A DNA stretch of 64,000 nucleotides from Marinitoga lauensis (GCF_004135675.1 NZ_QHLX01000002.1:62001-126000), one strand, 5' to 3'; counted from the first letter of the stretch, positions 17,084-27,139 are shown. Translations and numbers: made by a program. Notes: generated from the letters alone by a model not told the origin.

Positions 17084-17946
17084 TCTATAATTAATGTTCC
17101 TATTCCAAACATATCTGGACCTGAATGAACAAGTAAGGTACTGGATACTTTCCCTGTTATTACTTCAATAGAATGTTCTAAATCTGAAACCTTTTTATAA
17201 AAATCTTTTTGTAATTTTTCAAATTCCTTAGAGGTTCCACTAATATAAATTGCGGCCATATGCTTTTTTTCATCAACAAACTTTAAAAATTCTTCATAAA
17301 CCTTTATAAATGATCTTTTAAATCCTCTTGTTTTTGAAATTGTATAATATATACCTTCATCATTAATTGAGATTATTGGCTTTATGTTCAATAATTCCCC
17401 TATTTTAGCTGAAACCTTTCCTATTCTTCCACCTTTTGCAAGATATTTCAAAGAAGGTATTACAAAAAATACCTTTGATTTATTCTTATTTTCATTACAC
17501 CATTTAACTGTTTCTTCAAAACTTTTTCCTTCTTCAATCATCTTAGCTGCTCTATAAGCGATTATGCCTGCTCCTATAGAAATATTTAATGTATCTATAT
17601 TTTCTATTTCAACATCAGGATACTTTTCCTTTAAACTATTAGATGTTAATCTAAATAAATTATATGTTCCGCTCATATTACTTGAAATATTGAATGTCAT
17701 AATCTTTTTTGCGCCTTCATTTATACAGCTTTCAATAGCATTAACTATTGAATCTGGGTTCGGTAAAGAAGTTTTTACTTCACTATCATCAAGTCTTTCA
17801 AGTAAAAATTCCTCACTAATGCTTCCTTCTTCATACTCCTTACCATTTATAACAATTCTTAAAGGTACTACCTTTATATTATATTTTTCTATTATATGTT
17901 TTGGAATATCTGTTCCAGAATCCACAATAATACCTATTTTCTCCAC
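17080..17946 (-). CDS. DegV family fatty-acid-binding protein (second copy)
   Basis: A DegV/FakB-type protein of 288 residues: VEKIGIIVDSGTDIPKHII at the start, KTSLPNP (the lipid head-group contact region), MTFNISSNMSGTYN, and GGRIGKVSAKIGELLNIKPI. FakB proteins present fatty acids to the kinase FakA. The GTG at 17946 lies 7 bases after GGAGG and aligns exactly with the start of the neighbouring paralogue; the ATG at 17961 is inside the upstream gene. About half of the residues match the neighbour, suggesting a local duplication. No FakA-like kinase is in the window. Confidence 0.88.
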   Translation of the reverse strand: MEKIGIIVDSGTDIPKHIIEKYNIKVVPLRIVINGKEYEEGSISEEFLLERLDDSEVKTSLPNPDSIVNAIESCINEGAKKIMTFNISSNMSGTYNLFRLTSNSLKEKYPDVEIENIDTLNISIGAGIIAYRAAKMIEEGKSFEETVKWCNENKNKSKVFFVIPSLKYLAKGGRIGKVSAKIGELLNIKPIISINDEGIYYTISKTRGFKRSFIKVYEEFLKFVDEKKHMAAIYISGTSKEFEKLQKDFYKKVSDLEHSIEVITGKVSSTLLVHSGPDMFGIGTLIIE

Positions 17947-17950
17947 AATA

Positions 17951-18826
17951 TCATCCTCCATTGCTTAGTTTTAATACACCTATACCTATTAGATCCGGGC
18001 CAGTATGAACAGACAAAGTGCTTGAAACTTTTCCCTTAAAAACGTCTATCGAATTACTAAAGGATTTTAATTTGGAAATTAATATTTCCTGCATTTTTTT
18101 TACCTTTTCTCCATTTCCACTAATAACAACACCAGCTATAAATTTATTATTTCCAATATATTTTAGAACTTCATTATACAATGCTTCAACAGATTTATTA
18201 AAACCTCGTATTTTTGAAACAGTATAATATATTCCTTCATCGTTAACAGAAATAATAGGCTTTATATTCATAATTTGGCCTAACATCGCCGAAACTTTAC
18301 CAATTCTACCTCCACGAGCAAGATATTTTAATGTTGGAACCACATAAAAAACTGTAGCATTTTCTATATCTCTTTGTATTAAATTAATAATTTCATTAAA
18401 ACTTTTTCCTTCTTCAACATATTGCGCGGTTTTATGCACTATCAAGGCAGAACCAATTGAGATATTTAACGTATCTATATTTGCAATTTCAATCTCCTCA
18501 TTTTCCTTCATAATTCCTTCTGAAATCATTTTAAAAAGATTATATGTTCCGCTCAAATTTTTTGAAATATTTAAAGTAATAATTTTATTATATCCTTTTT
18601 CAATCATATTTTCAATTGCTAATTTTACATTTTCCGGTTTCGGTAAAGATGTTGTAATTTTTTCATCAAGATGTTCAAAAAGAAACTCTTCAGAAAATGT
18701 TCCTTCATCATATTCTTTGTTGTTAATTATAGTTCTTAAAGGAACAACTTCAATATTGTTATATTTTTTTATAATATCCTGAGGAACATCACAGCCGGAG
18801 TCTACAATAATACCTATTTTTTCCAC
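17951..18826 (-). CDS. DegV family fatty-acid-binding protein (first copy)
   Basis: 291 residues with the same motif order as the downstream paralogue: MEKIGIIVDSGCDVPQDII, TTSLPKPENV, ITLNISKNLSGTYN, GGRIGKVSAMLGQIMNIKPI, and the ending HTGPDLIGIGVL. GTG start after GGGGGAT. The ribosome binding site of the second copy is within the last codons of this one, so the two are co-translated. Different members of the pair probably bind different fatty acids, as known for FakB1 and FakB2; this is inference. Confidence 0.88.
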   Translation of the reverse strand: MEKIGIIVDSGCDVPQDIIKKYNNIEVVPLRTIINNKEYDEGTFSEEFLFEHLDEKITTSLPKPENVKLAIENMIEKGYNKIITLNISKNLSGTYNLFKMISEGIMKENEEIEIANIDTLNISIGSALIVHKTAQYVEEGKSFNEIINLIQRDIENATVFYVVPTLKYLARGGRIGKVSAMLGQIMNIKPIISVNDEGIYYTVSKIRGFNKSVEALYNEVLKYIGNNKFIAGVVISGNGEKVKKMQEILISKLKSFSNSIDVFKGKVSSTLSVHTGPDLIGIGVLKLSNGG

Positions 18827-18895
18827 TACTATCCCCCAAAAATTGAAATTTTTTTTGATATCTTAATTATAGCACAATTTTTACCCATTTTGGTG

Positions 18896-18901
18896 TATAA
18901 T
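18896..18901 (+). promoter_or_regulatory. Probable -10 of the CBS-ACT gene
   Basis: TATAAT, with TG directly in front, 28 bases before the ATG at 18930. No recognisable -35. Confidence 0.4.
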
Positions 18902-18929
18902 ATAATAAAAGAAAAAGGGAGGATTTTTA

Positions 18930-19538
18930 ATGTATGTTAAATTATGGATGAGAAATAAATTTGAAACCTTGCGAATAACCAATACAGTAGATGACGCAAT
19001 AAAATTATTTTTTGAAAAAGATATTGAAATCATTTTAATAACCAGAAAAAATGGAACTCTTCTTTCATCCATACGTCGAGAGGATATTGCAATATTAAGG
19101 GAGTATAATAGTGATGATTATTTAATAGATGTTTTTGAACCTATAGAAGATTTCTTATATGAGGATGATCTGGTTGAAGATGTTCTTCTTACAATGCTAG
19201 AAACAAATTATAAAATATTACCTGTTGTTGACTATGATATGAAACCTGTTGGCTTATTTGGATTTCATGAATTAATTCAGGCAATGGTGAGTATAACAGC
19301 ACTTGATGAACCCGGAACAAAGGTTATCCTTACTTTAAACGATAAACCTGGAGAATTACGAAAAATTGTTGAAACAATAAGTAATAATGAATTAAATATA
19401 CTTTCAATGACCACATGCAAAATAAACGAAAATAGAAGAATGTTATCTATTAAACTATCCTTAAGGGATGTTAATACCGTTTCTATTATACTCGACAAAA
19501 ATAATATTGAATATGATGGCATATATGAAGAAGCATAA
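18930..19538 (+). CDS. CBS-pair and ACT domain protein (AcuB-like)
   Basis: 202 residues. Two CBS motifs span about 1-120; the first gives TVDDAIKLFFEKDIEIILIT and the second VEDVLLTMLETNYKILPVVD, followed by 'MKPVGLFGFHELIQAM'. A C-terminal ACT domain covers about 130-200, starting GTKVILTLNDKPGELRKIVE and continuing NILSMTTCKINENRR. CBS pairs sense adenylates and ACT domains sense small metabolites, so this is a cytosolic regulator with no enzyme domain. GGGAGG precedes the ATG. The next gene begins 12 bases downstream, followed by glycogen synthase. Confidence 0.82.
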   Translation: MYVKLWMRNKFETLRITNTVDDAIKLFFEKDIEIILITRKNGTLLSSIRREDIAILREYNSDDYLIDVFEPIEDFLYEDDLVEDVLLTMLETNYKILPVVDYDMKPVGLFGFHELIQAMVSITALDEPGTKVILTLNDKPGELRKIVETISNNELNILSMTTCKINENRRMLSIKLSLRDVNTVSIILDKNNIEYDGIYEEA

Positions 19539-19550
19539 GGAGGTATTAAT

Positions 19551-20171
19551 GTGAATTTTAAAGTTATTCTGGATGGAGGTTTATTGACTATAACTGGTAG
19601 AGTTCATGGAACTTTTTCTTCAGTTTTTTTATTAGAAAACAATGAAAGAAAAATATTAATTGATCCAAGTCATATTCATGTAATTCAAGATATTGAGGCC
19701 AATCTTGATATTGCTCCAGAAGATATTACAGATATTGTATTAACTCATGTACATCTTGACCATGCTTATAATTCTATCTTTTTCCCTAATGCAACTATTA
19801 GAATTCATGAAAATTATAAAGGTAAAAATTATAGAAAATTTGGTCCTTTAATTGGTCAGGCATATCAACAAATGATTGACTCATGGGAGGGACGTGTTGA
19901 AACATTTAAAGACGGTGAAGAATTATTTGATTCAATAAAGATTATTTATACTCCTTACCATTCAAAAGAACATGTTTCTTTATTTATTAAATCTGAAAAT
20001 ATGGGAAATCTTTTTTTACCAGGTGATATTTGTATGACGAAAATAGACTTTTACGATATAATGAGAAATTTAAGAACAGACAAGGTTGCTGAAATTGTAA
20101 AAAAATGGACGGAAAAATCAGACTATATAATTTTTACTCATGATACACCGTACAAAATGAAAAGAGGATGA
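19551..20171 (+). CDS. Metallo-beta-lactamase fold hydrolase
   Basis: 206 residues. The metal-binding motif THVHLDHAYN (HxHxDH) is at about residues 64-73, with further ligands at the His in 'TPYHSKEHVSLFI', the Asp of LFLPGDICM and the His of FTHDTPY. This makes a complete two-metal site of the MBL superfamily. Substrate unknown; glyoxalase II-like and lactonase-like members look similar. GTG start, 9 bases after AAGGAGG; the overlapping ATG is followed at once by a stop. It lies between the CBS-ACT gene and glgA, in one transcript. Confidence 0.85.
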   Translation: MNFKVILDGGLLTITGRVHGTFSSVFLLENNERKILIDPSHIHVIQDIEANLDIAPEDITDIVLTHVHLDHAYNSIFFPNATIRIHENYKGKNYRKFGPLIGQAYQQMIDSWEGRVETFKDGEELFDSIKIIYTPYHSKEHVSLFIKSENMGNLFLPGDICMTKIDFYDIMRNLRTDKVAEIVKKWTEKSDYIIFTHDTPYKMKRG

Positions 20172-20195
20172 AAAAATAAGAGGGTGGTGAGAAAA

Positions 20196-21638
20196 GTGAA
20201 TATTGTATTTGTTTCTTATGAAGTTGATCCGTTTGCTAAAGTCGGTGGATTGGCAGATGTTGCTGGTACATTGCCTAAATATTTAAAAAATAAGGTAGAT
20301 AAAATAAGTGTTATAATGCCTTTTCATAAAGTAGTTGAAGAAAATATCCAGAAATATGCATTACCCCTGGAAAAAGTTGTTGATGAATTATATCCTTTTA
20401 GCCATTCTTTTAAATATCCTTTTTCTGTTTTTAAATCTCATCTGCCAGAGACCGATATACCCATATATTTAATTAAAAATGAAAATTTATTTTCAACCAA
20501 AGATGTTTATGAATATCCTAATAAAGAACACCAAACATCTTATTTCTCAGATTGTGTTCTTACATTCGTAAAAAATAATTTAACAGATACTGAAATAATT
20601 CACATTAATGATTGGCAAACATCATTAATACCGGTATATTTAAAAAACAATTATAGAGATGATGAAATTCTTTCCAGAATTTCATCTGTTTTAACAATAC
20701 ATAACCTCGGTTATCAGGGAATATTTTCTCCAGAAATTTTAAGTATTGCTGGTTTACCAGGATATTTATACAATATAGATGCATTGGAATTTTTTGGACA
20801 GATTAATTTCCTAAAGGGTGGCATACTTTTCAGCGATATAATTAATACAGTAAGTAAAACATATGCGGAAGAAATTCAAACAGATGAATATGGATATAAG
20901 CTTGATGGGGTGTTAAAAGTAAGAAATGATGATTTATATGGAATTTTAAATGGCATTGATTATAATCAATTTAACCCTGAAACAGACAAAACTATTCCAT
21001 ACAACTTCAATAAAGAAAACTTAGAAAATAAAATAAAAAACAAATTGGCTCTTCAAGAAAAATCTAATCTCCCCAAAAATGAACAAATTCCTGTAATAAG
21101 TTTTATAGGGAGAATTGTTGAACAAAAAGGTATAGATTTAATTGCTGAAATACTTGATTATTTAACATTGCTTGATATTCAAATTGTGATTCTCGGAACT
21201 GGTGAAAAGCGTTATGAAGAGCTATTAATAAAATATCGTGATAAATATCCAGAAAAACTTTCCATAAACATTATGTTCGATAAAAATTTTGCCCAATTAA
21301 TATACGCAGGAAGTGATATGTTCATAATGCCTTCAAAATATGAACCCTGCGGATTAGGTCAGATGTATGCAATGAGATATGGCACAATTCCAATAGTTAG
21401 ATATACTGGTGGATTGGCAGATACAGTCAAAGAATTTTCATGTGATAATGGATTGGGAACTGGTTTTGGATTTTATGAGTATTCATCTTCTAATCTATTA
21501 ATAGAAATATTAAAAGCTCTTCATGTTTATAAACGAAATAATAATTGTTGGAAAAAACTCATTATTAATGCAATGAATGAAGATTTTTCATGGACAAATC
21601 GGCTGATGAATATCTACATATTTACAAAAGAGCATTAG
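20196..21638 (+). CDS. glgA: Glycogen synthase (ADP-glucose type)
   Basis: 480 residues, a GT5 glucosyltransferase that extends alpha-1,4-glucan from ADP-glucose. The N-terminal VSYEVDPFAKVGGLADV contains the KxGGL loop that binds the nucleotide sugar. IHINDWQTSLIPVYL and ISSVLTIHNLGYQGIF are typical, and the C-terminal Rossmann half has FIGRIVEQKGIDL and PSKYEPCGLGQMYAMRYG (the E-x7-E catalytic region). The GTG at 20196 gives the normal MNIVFVSYEVDPF start; an upstream in-frame GTG at 20184 lies within the ribosome binding site. Followed 26 bases later by galT. Confidence 0.92.
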   Translation: MNIVFVSYEVDPFAKVGGLADVAGTLPKYLKNKVDKISVIMPFHKVVEENIQKYALPLEKVVDELYPFSHSFKYPFSVFKSHLPETDIPIYLIKNENLFSTKDVYEYPNKEHQTSYFSDCVLTFVKNNLTDTEIIHINDWQTSLIPVYLKNNYRDDEILSRISSVLTIHNLGYQGIFSPEILSIAGLPGYLYNIDALEFFGQINFLKGGILFSDIINTVSKTYAEEIQTDEYGYKLDGVLKVRNDDLYGILNGIDYNQFNPETDKTIPYNFNKENLENKIKNKLALQEKSNLPKNEQIPVISFIGRIVEQKGIDLIAEILDYLTLLDIQIVILGTGEKRYEELLIKYRDKYPEKLSINIMFDKNFAQLIYAGSDMFIMPSKYEPCGLGQMYAMRYGTIPIVRYTGGLADTVKEFSCDNGLGTGFGFYEYSSSNLLIEILKALHVYKRNNNCWKKLIINAMNEDFSWTNRLMNIYIFTKEH

Positions 21639-21664
21639 TAAAAAAAAGATTTTAGGAGGCAATT

Positions 21665-22664
21665 ATGCCTGAATATAGAAAAGATCCCATTACAAATAGA
21701 TGGGTAATTATTGCAGCCGAAAGATCAAATAGACCAATAGATAAAATGATATCCTCTGTCTCCAAAAATGCATTTTGCCCTTTTGACAAAGGAAATGAGC
21801 ACTTAACTCCACCAGAAATCCTCGCATTTAAACCTGAAAATTCCAAGCCAAATGACGAAAATTGGTGGTTACGGGTTGTTCCAAACAAATTTCCCGCTGT
21901 TACCCAGGATATTCCACCAATATTAACAAAAAATGGTATGTATTTTTCAATTGAAGGTTATGGATATCATGAAGTTATTATAGAAACTCCAAACCATGAT
22001 TCCAAAATTGCTTATATGTCTGATTTTGAGGTTGAAGAAATCATATGGGCATATTTACAAAGGTTTAATGAAATAAAAAAGATAAAAAAATTAAATATAT
22101 TCAAATTTTCAAAAATTATGGTAGAAGTGCCGGTGCTTCTTTATCGCATCCTCATTCTCAATTAATTGCAACTCCTATTATCCCAATATTTATAGAGGAA
22201 GAACTAAAAGGAGCTAAAACTTATTATAATATAAAAAAAGATGTATCTTTTGCGATATTATTCAGCAAGAAAAAGAAAGAAAAATTAGAATTATTGAAGA
22301 AAATGATAGTTTTATATCTTTTGAGCCTTTTGCACCACGTTTTCCATATGAAACGTGGATAATTCAAAAAATCATAATTCAAATTTTGGTAATCTGAATA
22401 CTAAATTAGTAAAGGATTTCGCTAAAATTCTAAAAACTACATTATTACGATTAAATATTCTATTGGGCGACATACCTTACAACTATATGATACATACATC
22501 TCCATTCGATAATATTGAAAATAATTATTATCATTGGCATATGGAAATCATTCCACGCCTTACAAATGCAGCTGGTTTCGAATGGGATCGGGTTTTTTAT
22601 TAACTCAGTATCACCAGAAAATGCTGCACAAAATCTAAAATCATTAGAGGAGGGATTATTATGA
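21665..22664 (+). CDS. galT: Galactose-1-phosphate uridylyltransferase (frame interrupted four times)
   Basis: Exchanges UMP between UDP-glucose and galactose-1-phosphate in the Leloir pathway. The first 150 residues are in frame from the ATG at 21665 (MPEYRKDPITNRWVIIAAER, WWLRVVPNKFPAV, EVIIETPNH). Later segments appear in other frames: NYGRSAGASLSHPHSQLIAT (HPHSQ), RCIFCDII, SFEPFAPRFPYETWII, HTSPF, YYHWHMEIIPRLTNAAGFEW, ending FFINSVSPENAAQNLKSLEE. The breaks, near 22095, 22230, 22365 and 22585, all lie at homopolymers and each is repaired by adding single bases. The complete set of motifs argues for a working gene with sequencing errors. Its end overlaps the next ATG. Confidence 0.85.
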
Positions 22665-23860
22665 AAAAAACATTGATGTTACTATTAGTAGTTGCATTTG
22701 CTATTTCAGCTTTTTCATCATTTTATGTAAGACCTTATTTTAATACCATTAAAGAAAATGGACAGGATTATTTAACTTATTCTATAACTGGCGTATTTGA
22801 AAATCAAAACTTTGGAATTGGTTTGGGATTAAATGCATATCAAACAGAAATTGGTGGTTCTTTATATTATGGAAAACCTGGAATGGAACAATCAACAGAT
22901 GTATTAAACGGATTAACAATCAACCTTTTAAAATTAAGAGTTGGTCCTTTATATTTTAGATATGGTATGTCTTTCCCAAAAACCATGGGACTTGGTATGT
23001 TAATGTATAATTATACAAACAATTATCAAAATGCGTTAGATTTAGGTATTATTACACCAGTTGCAAATGTAGAAGTTCATGCCCCATATTCTTTAGACTC
23101 AATAATGCCATTTTCCTATAGTCAAACTGCTTATTTATATTATGGAATATTGAGAACAAAATTAGGTTTTATAAATATTGAAACTTTTGCTGGAAAAACC
23201 TTGCCAAAAAATGAAGTTAAACCGTTAAGAGAGGATTTATTAGGTAGTGTATCAGCATATATTGGCGGAAAAGCTTTAAGACTTGGTGGTGAAGTTGGAT
23301 ATATAAATTCTTCATTTGACTCTACGTCATTAACAGGTTATGGAGCTGGTGTTGGTGGAATTTTAAATCTTGGTATTATCACACTTAAAGCATTGCCAGT
23401 TGTATATCAAATGCCATATTATAAGCTTGGTTTTGTAAATGCTAATTATGAAAAGAATTTGGAAGATGCTGAAACTTACAATGAACTATTATCTTATGAT
23501 ACAACAAGACTTGGTGGAATAGGTGAATTACAAATAAACCTTGGTAGTTTGTTATCTGCTAATGCAAGATTAAACTATGATTTGACTACAGAATTTGAAG
23601 TTGTAAATCCAGAATTAAACGGATCATTATATGCAAGAATTCCTTCAAAACAGTTCCCATTAATCATTGTAGGAAAATATTATAAACCTATGACAACATT
23701 ATCAGAATTAAAAAATCTCTTAGACAAAAATACATCCGCAGAAGTTTCTGTTGGATATCCAATATCAAATGGTTTATTTATGCTATATACAAAATACTAT
23801 GACAACGCCAATGATGAATTCAAAGATAAAATAGAATTTAGTGTTATTGCTGAATTTTGA
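22661..23860 (+). CDS. Secreted beta-barrel-like envelope protein
   Basis: 399 residues. A signal peptide (MKKTLMLLLVVAFAISAFSS) is followed by alternating hydrophobic/polar strands throughout, many with paired Gly or aromatic ends (FGIGLGLNAYQTEIGGSLYY, LRVGPLYFRYGMSF, LGGEVGYINSSFD). It ends with a terminal Phe after FSVIAEF, as in outer-membrane barrels. I infer a porin-like protein of the outer sheath (toga). No specific family is recognised. The ATG lies 7 bases after GAGGAGGG, and it shares a transcript with galT. A terminator follows. Confidence 0.65.
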   Translation: MKKTLMLLLVVAFAISAFSSFYVRPYFNTIKENGQDYLTYSITGVFENQNFGIGLGLNAYQTEIGGSLYYGKPGMEQSTDVLNGLTINLLKLRVGPLYFRYGMSFPKTMGLGMLMYNYTNNYQNALDLGIITPVANVEVHAPYSLDSIMPFSYSQTAYLYYGILRTKLGFINIETFAGKTLPKNEVKPLREDLLGSVSAYIGGKALRLGGEVGYINSSFDSTSLTGYGAGVGGILNLGIITLKALPVVYQMPYYKLGFVNANYEKNLEDAETYNELLSYDTTRLGGIGELQINLGSLLSANARLNYDLTTEFEVVNPELNGSLYARIPSKQFPLIIVGKYYKPMTTLSELKNLLDKNTSAEVSVGYPISNGLFMLYTKYYDNANDEFKDKIEFSVIAEF

Positions 23861-23917
23861 TAATTAAATGAAATTAACTTAAATTAAGTCGTTTTTTCTT
23901 AAATTTATTGTGATTTT

Positions 23918-23947
23918 CCCTATAAACTTTTATAGGGGAATTTTTTT
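23918..23947 (+). terminator. Terminator after the beta-barrel gene
   Basis: CCCTATAA, loop ACTT, TTATAGGG, then GAA and seven T. Confidence 0.8.
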
Positions 23948-23960
23948 ATTTTAAAATTTG

Positions 23961-24014
23961 TGTTATAATTGAAAAGAAGTTGTTTTTAGAAATTAACGAA
24001 AACGGTTGCGCAAA
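23961..24014 (+). promoter_or_regulatory. Promoter and LacI-type operator of the sugar importer
   Basis: Extended -10 TGTTATAAT at 23961-23969. About 30 bases downstream is AACGAAAACGGTTGCGCAAA (23995-24014), containing the palindrome TTGCGCAA and the central CGGTT typical of LacI/GalR-family sites. A repressor bound there would block elongation. The regulator gene is not in the window. Confidence 0.45.
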
Positions 24015-24034
24015 ATGAAAGGGAGGGTGTTAGC

Positions 24035-25284
24035 ATGAAGAAGCTATTGGTATTATCCTTGGTTATTTTAATGGCTATTATGGGATGAGTGTAAAAATCA
24101 CTATGGCAGCTGGTGCTGTTGGTAAAGAACTTGAAGTTTTAATGAATCAAATCAAGATGTTCAACAAGATTTATCCTGATATTGAAGTTCAATTGTTACC
24201 TATGCCAAATAGTTCAACTGCAAGACATGACTTATATGTTACATATTTGGGTGCTATGACATCAGATCCAGATATTTTAATGATTGATGTTATATGGCCT
24301 GCAGAATTTGCTCCATTTGTAGAAGATTTAACAAATGACTATGATTACTTTGAATTAGACAAATTCTTACCTGGAACAGTAAAATCTGGAACAGTTCAAG
24401 GAAGAATAGTTGCTATTCCTTGGTTTACAGATGCTGGTTTATTATATTACAGAAAAGACTTATTGAAAAAATATGGTTATGATGTTCCACAAACATGGGA
24501 AGAATTAAAGAAAGTTGCTGCAGATATTGCATCAAAAGAAAAAATAAACGGTATGTTATTCCAATTAAATCAATACGAAGGTTTAGTTTGTGACGTTGCA
24601 GAATTTGTACATTCATACGGTGCAGACTTCTTAGATGCAAATGGAAAAGTTATTATAGGCGACCCTGACAACCATGCAAGATTGGTAAAAGCTTTAACAA
24701 TGTTAAAGAGCTTTATTGATGATGGTGTTGCTCCAAAAGGTGTTTTAACTTACATGGAAGAAGAAACAAGAAGACCTTTCCAAAATGGTGAATCAGTATT
24801 CTTAAGAAACTGGCCATATGTTTGGTCATTAGCTAATGATCCAAAACAATCAAAAATTGCTGGTAAAATCGGTGTCGCTCCATTACCAAAAGGCGACATT
24901 GAAGGCGGAAGACATTCAGCTACATTGGGTGGTTGGATGTTAGCAATTAACAGATACTCTTCAGCTGCAGAAAAAGATGCTGCAAAGAAATTTATAAAAT
25001 TCTTAACATCATATGATCAACAATTATACAAAGCAATAAATGCTGGTCAAAATCCAACAAGAAAAGCTGTTTATTCAGATCCAAAATTAAAAGAAGCTGC
25101 TCCTTTCATGGTTGAACTTTATAATGTATTTATCAACGCAGAACCAAGACCTATTACACCATTATATACAGAAGTTTCAGATTCTATTCAAAGACATATT
25201 CATGACTTCTTATTGGGCAAAGTTGATATAGAAAAGGCTTTAAAAGACTTGGAATCTGAATTAAAAATGATTACAGGTCAATAA
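24035..25284 (+). CDS. Sugar-binding protein of ABC importer (trehalose/maltose type; one frame break)
   Basis: About 416 residues. The signal peptide starts at ATG 24035 after GGGAGGG (MKKLLVLSLVILMAIMG) and then the frame breaks at GGG (24082-24084). Adding one G joins it to the open frame MSVKITMAAGAVGKELEVLM at 24085. Family 1 features: DPDILMIDVIWPAEFAPF, VAIPWFTDAGLLYYRKDLL, a ligand-stacking WPYVWSLAND, and LGGWMLAINRYS. The motif pattern resembles trehalose/maltose-binding proteins of Thermotogota (TreE/AglE). It is the first gene of an importer with two permeases, without an ATPase nearby. Confidence 0.87.
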
Positions 25285-25298
25285 TTTTTCCTAAAATA

Positions 25299-25321
25299 AA
25301 AGCCGGGGCAACCCCGGCTTT
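25299..25321 (+). promoter_or_regulatory. Intercistronic hairpin after the sugar-binding protein gene
   Basis: AAAGCCGGGG, loop CAA, CCCCGGCTTT: a perfect 10-bp stem with no following U-tract, only 22 bases before the TTG start of the permease. It most likely protects the abundant binding-protein mRNA or terminates partially. Confidence 0.65.
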
Positions 25322-25342
25322 AAAAATAGGAGGTTGGAAATC

Positions 25343-26239
25343 TTGAGCACTAAAATAAAAATAAAATACAAAAAGAAAGAAATATGGTTAGGCTTCTGGT
25401 TAGTTTTGCCTGCCATGTTGGCTATCTTCATCACAGCATTCTTCCCATTATTAAAAACATTCTGGGATAGTTTCTTTTCATTTGGCTTAAGGCCTGGAAT
25501 TCTAAAAAGATTCATAGGATTTGATAATTATGTAAGATTATTCCATGACGCAAGATTTATGACAAGTTTATGGAATACCTTGATATTTACACTTATTTCT
25601 GTTACTTTAGAATTTATTCTTGGATTGGCTACTGCTTTGATCTTAAATGCTAAATTTGCATTAAGGGGCCTCGTTAGGGCTGCTATATTAATTCCCTGGG
25701 CTGTTCCTACTTCTGTTTCCTCACAGATGTGGAAATGGATGTATAACGATCAATATGGAATTGTAGCCCAGATATTATATAAATTAGGCTGGTTAGCACC
25801 AGGAACACCTATATTAAGTGAAAAATGGTCTTCCATGATGGCAATAATTGCTGTAGACGTATGGAAAACAGCTCCTTTTATGGCTTTGCTATTGCTTGCG
25901 GGATTGCAAACAATACCTTCTGAATTATATGAAGCAGCCAGAATAGATGGAGCATCAGGCTGGAAACAATTTACAAAAATAACTTTACCTATTTTAAGCC
26001 CTACAATAGCTGTCGCACTAATTTTTAGAACATTAGACGCTTTAAGAGTATTTGATATTTTCTATATTATGAATAAATCCGTTGAAACATTAGCTGTTTA
26101 TAACAGACATATTTTAATGGATAGAGCATTTACTGGGGCATGGTTCGGTTATGGTTCTGCCATTTCTGTTGTTATATTCCTTATAATCAGCATTTTCGCA
26201 ATAATATACATGAGATCATTAAACTTAAAGTTTGAATGA
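25343..26239 (+). CDS. ABC sugar permease, MalF type
   Basis: 298 residues, six membrane helices, short cytosolic N-terminus. The EAA loop is ELYEAARIDGASGWKQFTKI, close to the MalF consensus. Start: TTG 25343 lies 9 bases after AGGAGG; an earlier in-frame TTG abuts the ribosome binding site and is unlikely. It forms the first half of the inner-membrane channel with the downstream permease. Confidence 0.9.
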   Translation: MSTKIKIKYKKKEIWLGFWLVLPAMLAIFITAFFPLLKTFWDSFFSFGLRPGILKRFIGFDNYVRLFHDARFMTSLWNTLIFTLISVTLEFILGLATALILNAKFALRGLVRAAILIPWAVPTSVSSQMWKWMYNDQYGIVAQILYKLGWLAPGTPILSEKWSSMMAIIAVDVWKTAPFMALLLLAGLQTIPSELYEAARIDGASGWKQFTKITLPILSPTIAVALIFRTLDALRVFDIFYIMNKSVETLAVYNRHILMDRAFTGAWFGYGSAISVVIFLIISIFAIIYMRSLNLKFE

Positions 26240-26257
26240 TCAGAGGGAGGCTTAAAT

Positions 26258-27114
26258 ATGACTTTTATTAAATCATATAAAACCAAAAAAGAATCGGAGC
26301 TACCTTATTATATATATTAGTTATCATAATGCTTATATTTTATATATTTCCATTCTATTACGCTATTAGTTCTTCAATAACACCTAATTCAGAGCTATTT
26401 TCAAAAAGTATAAAATTATTTCCCAAACACCCAACATTTAAAAATTATATACTGGTATTTACTGAAAGACCATTTTATAAAAACATACTTAATTCCATCA
26501 TCGTAGCCGGTGCAACAACGATATTATCACTAATATTTGGTTCTTTTGCAGGATATGCTGTTGCACGATTAAAAATGCCTGGAAAGGTTGCAATAATGTC
26601 TTTAATATTAGCTGTAAGTATGTTTCCGCAAGTATCTATTCTGGGTGCTTTATTCCAGATATTGAGAAGTATGCGACTAATAAATACTTATCAAGGTTTA
26701 ATTCTTCCATATATAGCTTTAAATTTACCGTTAACAACATGGATATTACATAATTTCTTTAAAGATATTCCTGTATCCATCGAAGAATCTGCCGCTATAG
26801 ATGGTTGTTCTAAATTTATGACATTATGGAGAATAATTATTCCATTATCTGCTCCTGGGCTTGTAACAACAGGTCTTTTGACCTTTATAGCTGCATGGAA
26901 TGAATTTTTATTTGCATTAACCTTTATGCAATTACCAGAAAAATATACAGTTCCTGTAGCAATAGCCATGTTCTCTGGTAAAACGTTCTATGAGCTACCC
27001 TGGGGACAATTAATGGCTGCCGCTGTTATTGTTACATTACCACTTGTTATTCTTGTCTTAATATTCCAGAAGAAAATAGTTGCTGGTTTAACCGCTGGCG
27101 CAGTAAAGGGCTGA
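26258..27114 (+). CDS. ABC sugar permease, MalG type (one frame break)
   Basis: About 285 residues. The ATG at 26258 follows GAGGGAGG. The first 13 codons (MTFIKSYKTKK) read into a stop unless one A is added to the A-run at about 26283-26288, after which the frame continues IGATLLYILVIIMLIFYIFP. The EAA loop is SIEESAAIDGCSKFMTLWRI, and FIAAWNEFLFALTFM is the MalG-type helix. It ends 6 bases before a terminator, completing the binding protein-MalF-MalG unit. Confidence 0.88.
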
Positions 27115-27120
27115 TAAAAG

Positions 27121-27138
27121 ATCCCCTTGGATGGGGAT
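27121..27138. terminator. Terminator between convergent importer and chemosensory operon
   Basis: ATCCCC, loop TTGGAT, GGGGAT, then TTTAT on the plus strand; A-rich on the other side (AAAAG), so usable on both strands. Confidence 0.7.
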
Positions 27139-27139
27139 T

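Noticed and set aside
21665-22664. galT as a decaying pseudogene
   Set aside because: All catalytic motifs persist across the breaks and each break is a homopolymer loss like those in essential genes nearby, so error is the simpler reading.
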